NCBI GenBank assembly: GCA_031292485.1
Contig: JARLHA010000003.1
Coordinates: 1-64,000, forward strand
Length of the DNA stretch: 64,000 nt
Origin: Mucilaginibacter sp.
GTDB taxonomy: Bacteria; Bacteroidota; Bacteroidia; Sphingobacteriales; Sphingobacteriaceae
Direction of reading: 5' to 3'
This document shows, piece after piece, positions 63,959-64,000 of this stretch. Below the pieces are notes generated by a model. It did no database searches. It was not told where the DNA came from and saw only the letters and a list, made by a program, of their open reading frames with translations. The translations under genes and the position numbers were made by a program. Every line of letters begins with the position of its first letter. Positions within the stretch are counted from its first letter, which is position 1.

Positions 63959-64000
63959 ATGAATGCTATTTTCGTTAGTTTTAAAAGCATTTTAAACTAC
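63959..64000 (+). CDS. Possible start of a gene continuing beyond the window
   Basis: ATG at 63959 opens 14 codons (MNAIFVSFKSILNY) without a stop before the window ends. A -7-like element lies upstream. Too short to identify. Confidence 0.3.
   Translation, partial: MNAIFVSFKSILNY

Noticed and set aside
1..64000. tRNA, rRNA, tmRNA or riboswitch genes
   Set aside because: No tRNA-like cloverleaf, rRNA segment or known riboswitch core was recognised by reading; a covariance-model search would be needed to exclude small ones.

Overview
The window looks like chromosomal DNA of a Bacteroidota bacterium, most likely a Sphingobacteriaceae member close to Mucilaginibacter or Pedobacter (inferred from protein styles, not tested). 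Evidence: promoters of the Bacteroidota -33/-7 type (TAnnTTTG) before many genes, a protein with a type IX secretion C-terminal domain and SprB-like repeats, an OmpA protein with a thrombospondin type 3 linker, a hybrid kinase with a periplasmic propeller, and Bacteroidota-style M28 peptidases. No rRNA, tRNA, CRISPR array or prophage was seen.

Layout. 0-3.5 kb: an 8-bp tandem array and a three-domain envelope glycan enzyme (GH18-like, NodB deacetylase, GT2). 3.5-9.1 kb: a five-gene minus-strand operon (esterase, ATP-grasp ligase, GCS2 carboxylate-amine ligase, class I glutamine amidotransferase, ATP-grasp-like protein) that reads as an uncharacterised amide or peptide metabolite pathway. 9.3-12.1 kb: a second esterase, a secreted unknown, a Nudix hydrolase and PlsC. 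12.1-16.1 kb: a LytS/LytTR two-component system facing a three-gene operon (small membrane protein, ABC ATPase, permease). The region between them carries two head-to-head pairs of LytTR-type direct repeats, each with a 12-bp spacer and each upstream of a -7-like element. 16.1-18.7 kb: a REP-associated tyrosine transposase (RAYT) surrounded by about ten copies of its likely palindromic REP, one of them inside its own reading frame.

18.7-24.6 kb: a UvrD-type helicase-nuclease, then a defence and toxin-antitoxin patch (PIN toxin with an overlapping short antitoxin, a RelE/ParE pair, an orphan antitoxin) mixed with unknown small genes. 25-28.2 kb: an SDR protein, a GH3 hexosaminidase and a beta-barrel protein. 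28.2-37.9 kb: a surface polysaccharide cluster (seven glycosyltransferase-like proteins and an MsbA-type exporter). 38-47.7 kb: MeaB, aminopeptidase P, the abundant OmpA-like protein, a 48-residue membrane protein, RidA, RecG, an M28 peptidase and an MFS transporter.

47.8-64 kb: a 1396-residue hybrid histidine kinase whose first receiver has lost its phosphoacceptor, a degenerate polysaccharide deacetylase, PdxJ, a large type IX-secreted protein, glycine dehydrogenase GcvP, an ABM-domain protein, a broken toxin-antitoxin pair, a TM2 protein, a lipoprotein M28 peptidase and a small unknown. Most intergenic gaps are short, and several hold short-period stutter repeats or palindromes rather than obvious regulatory DNA.
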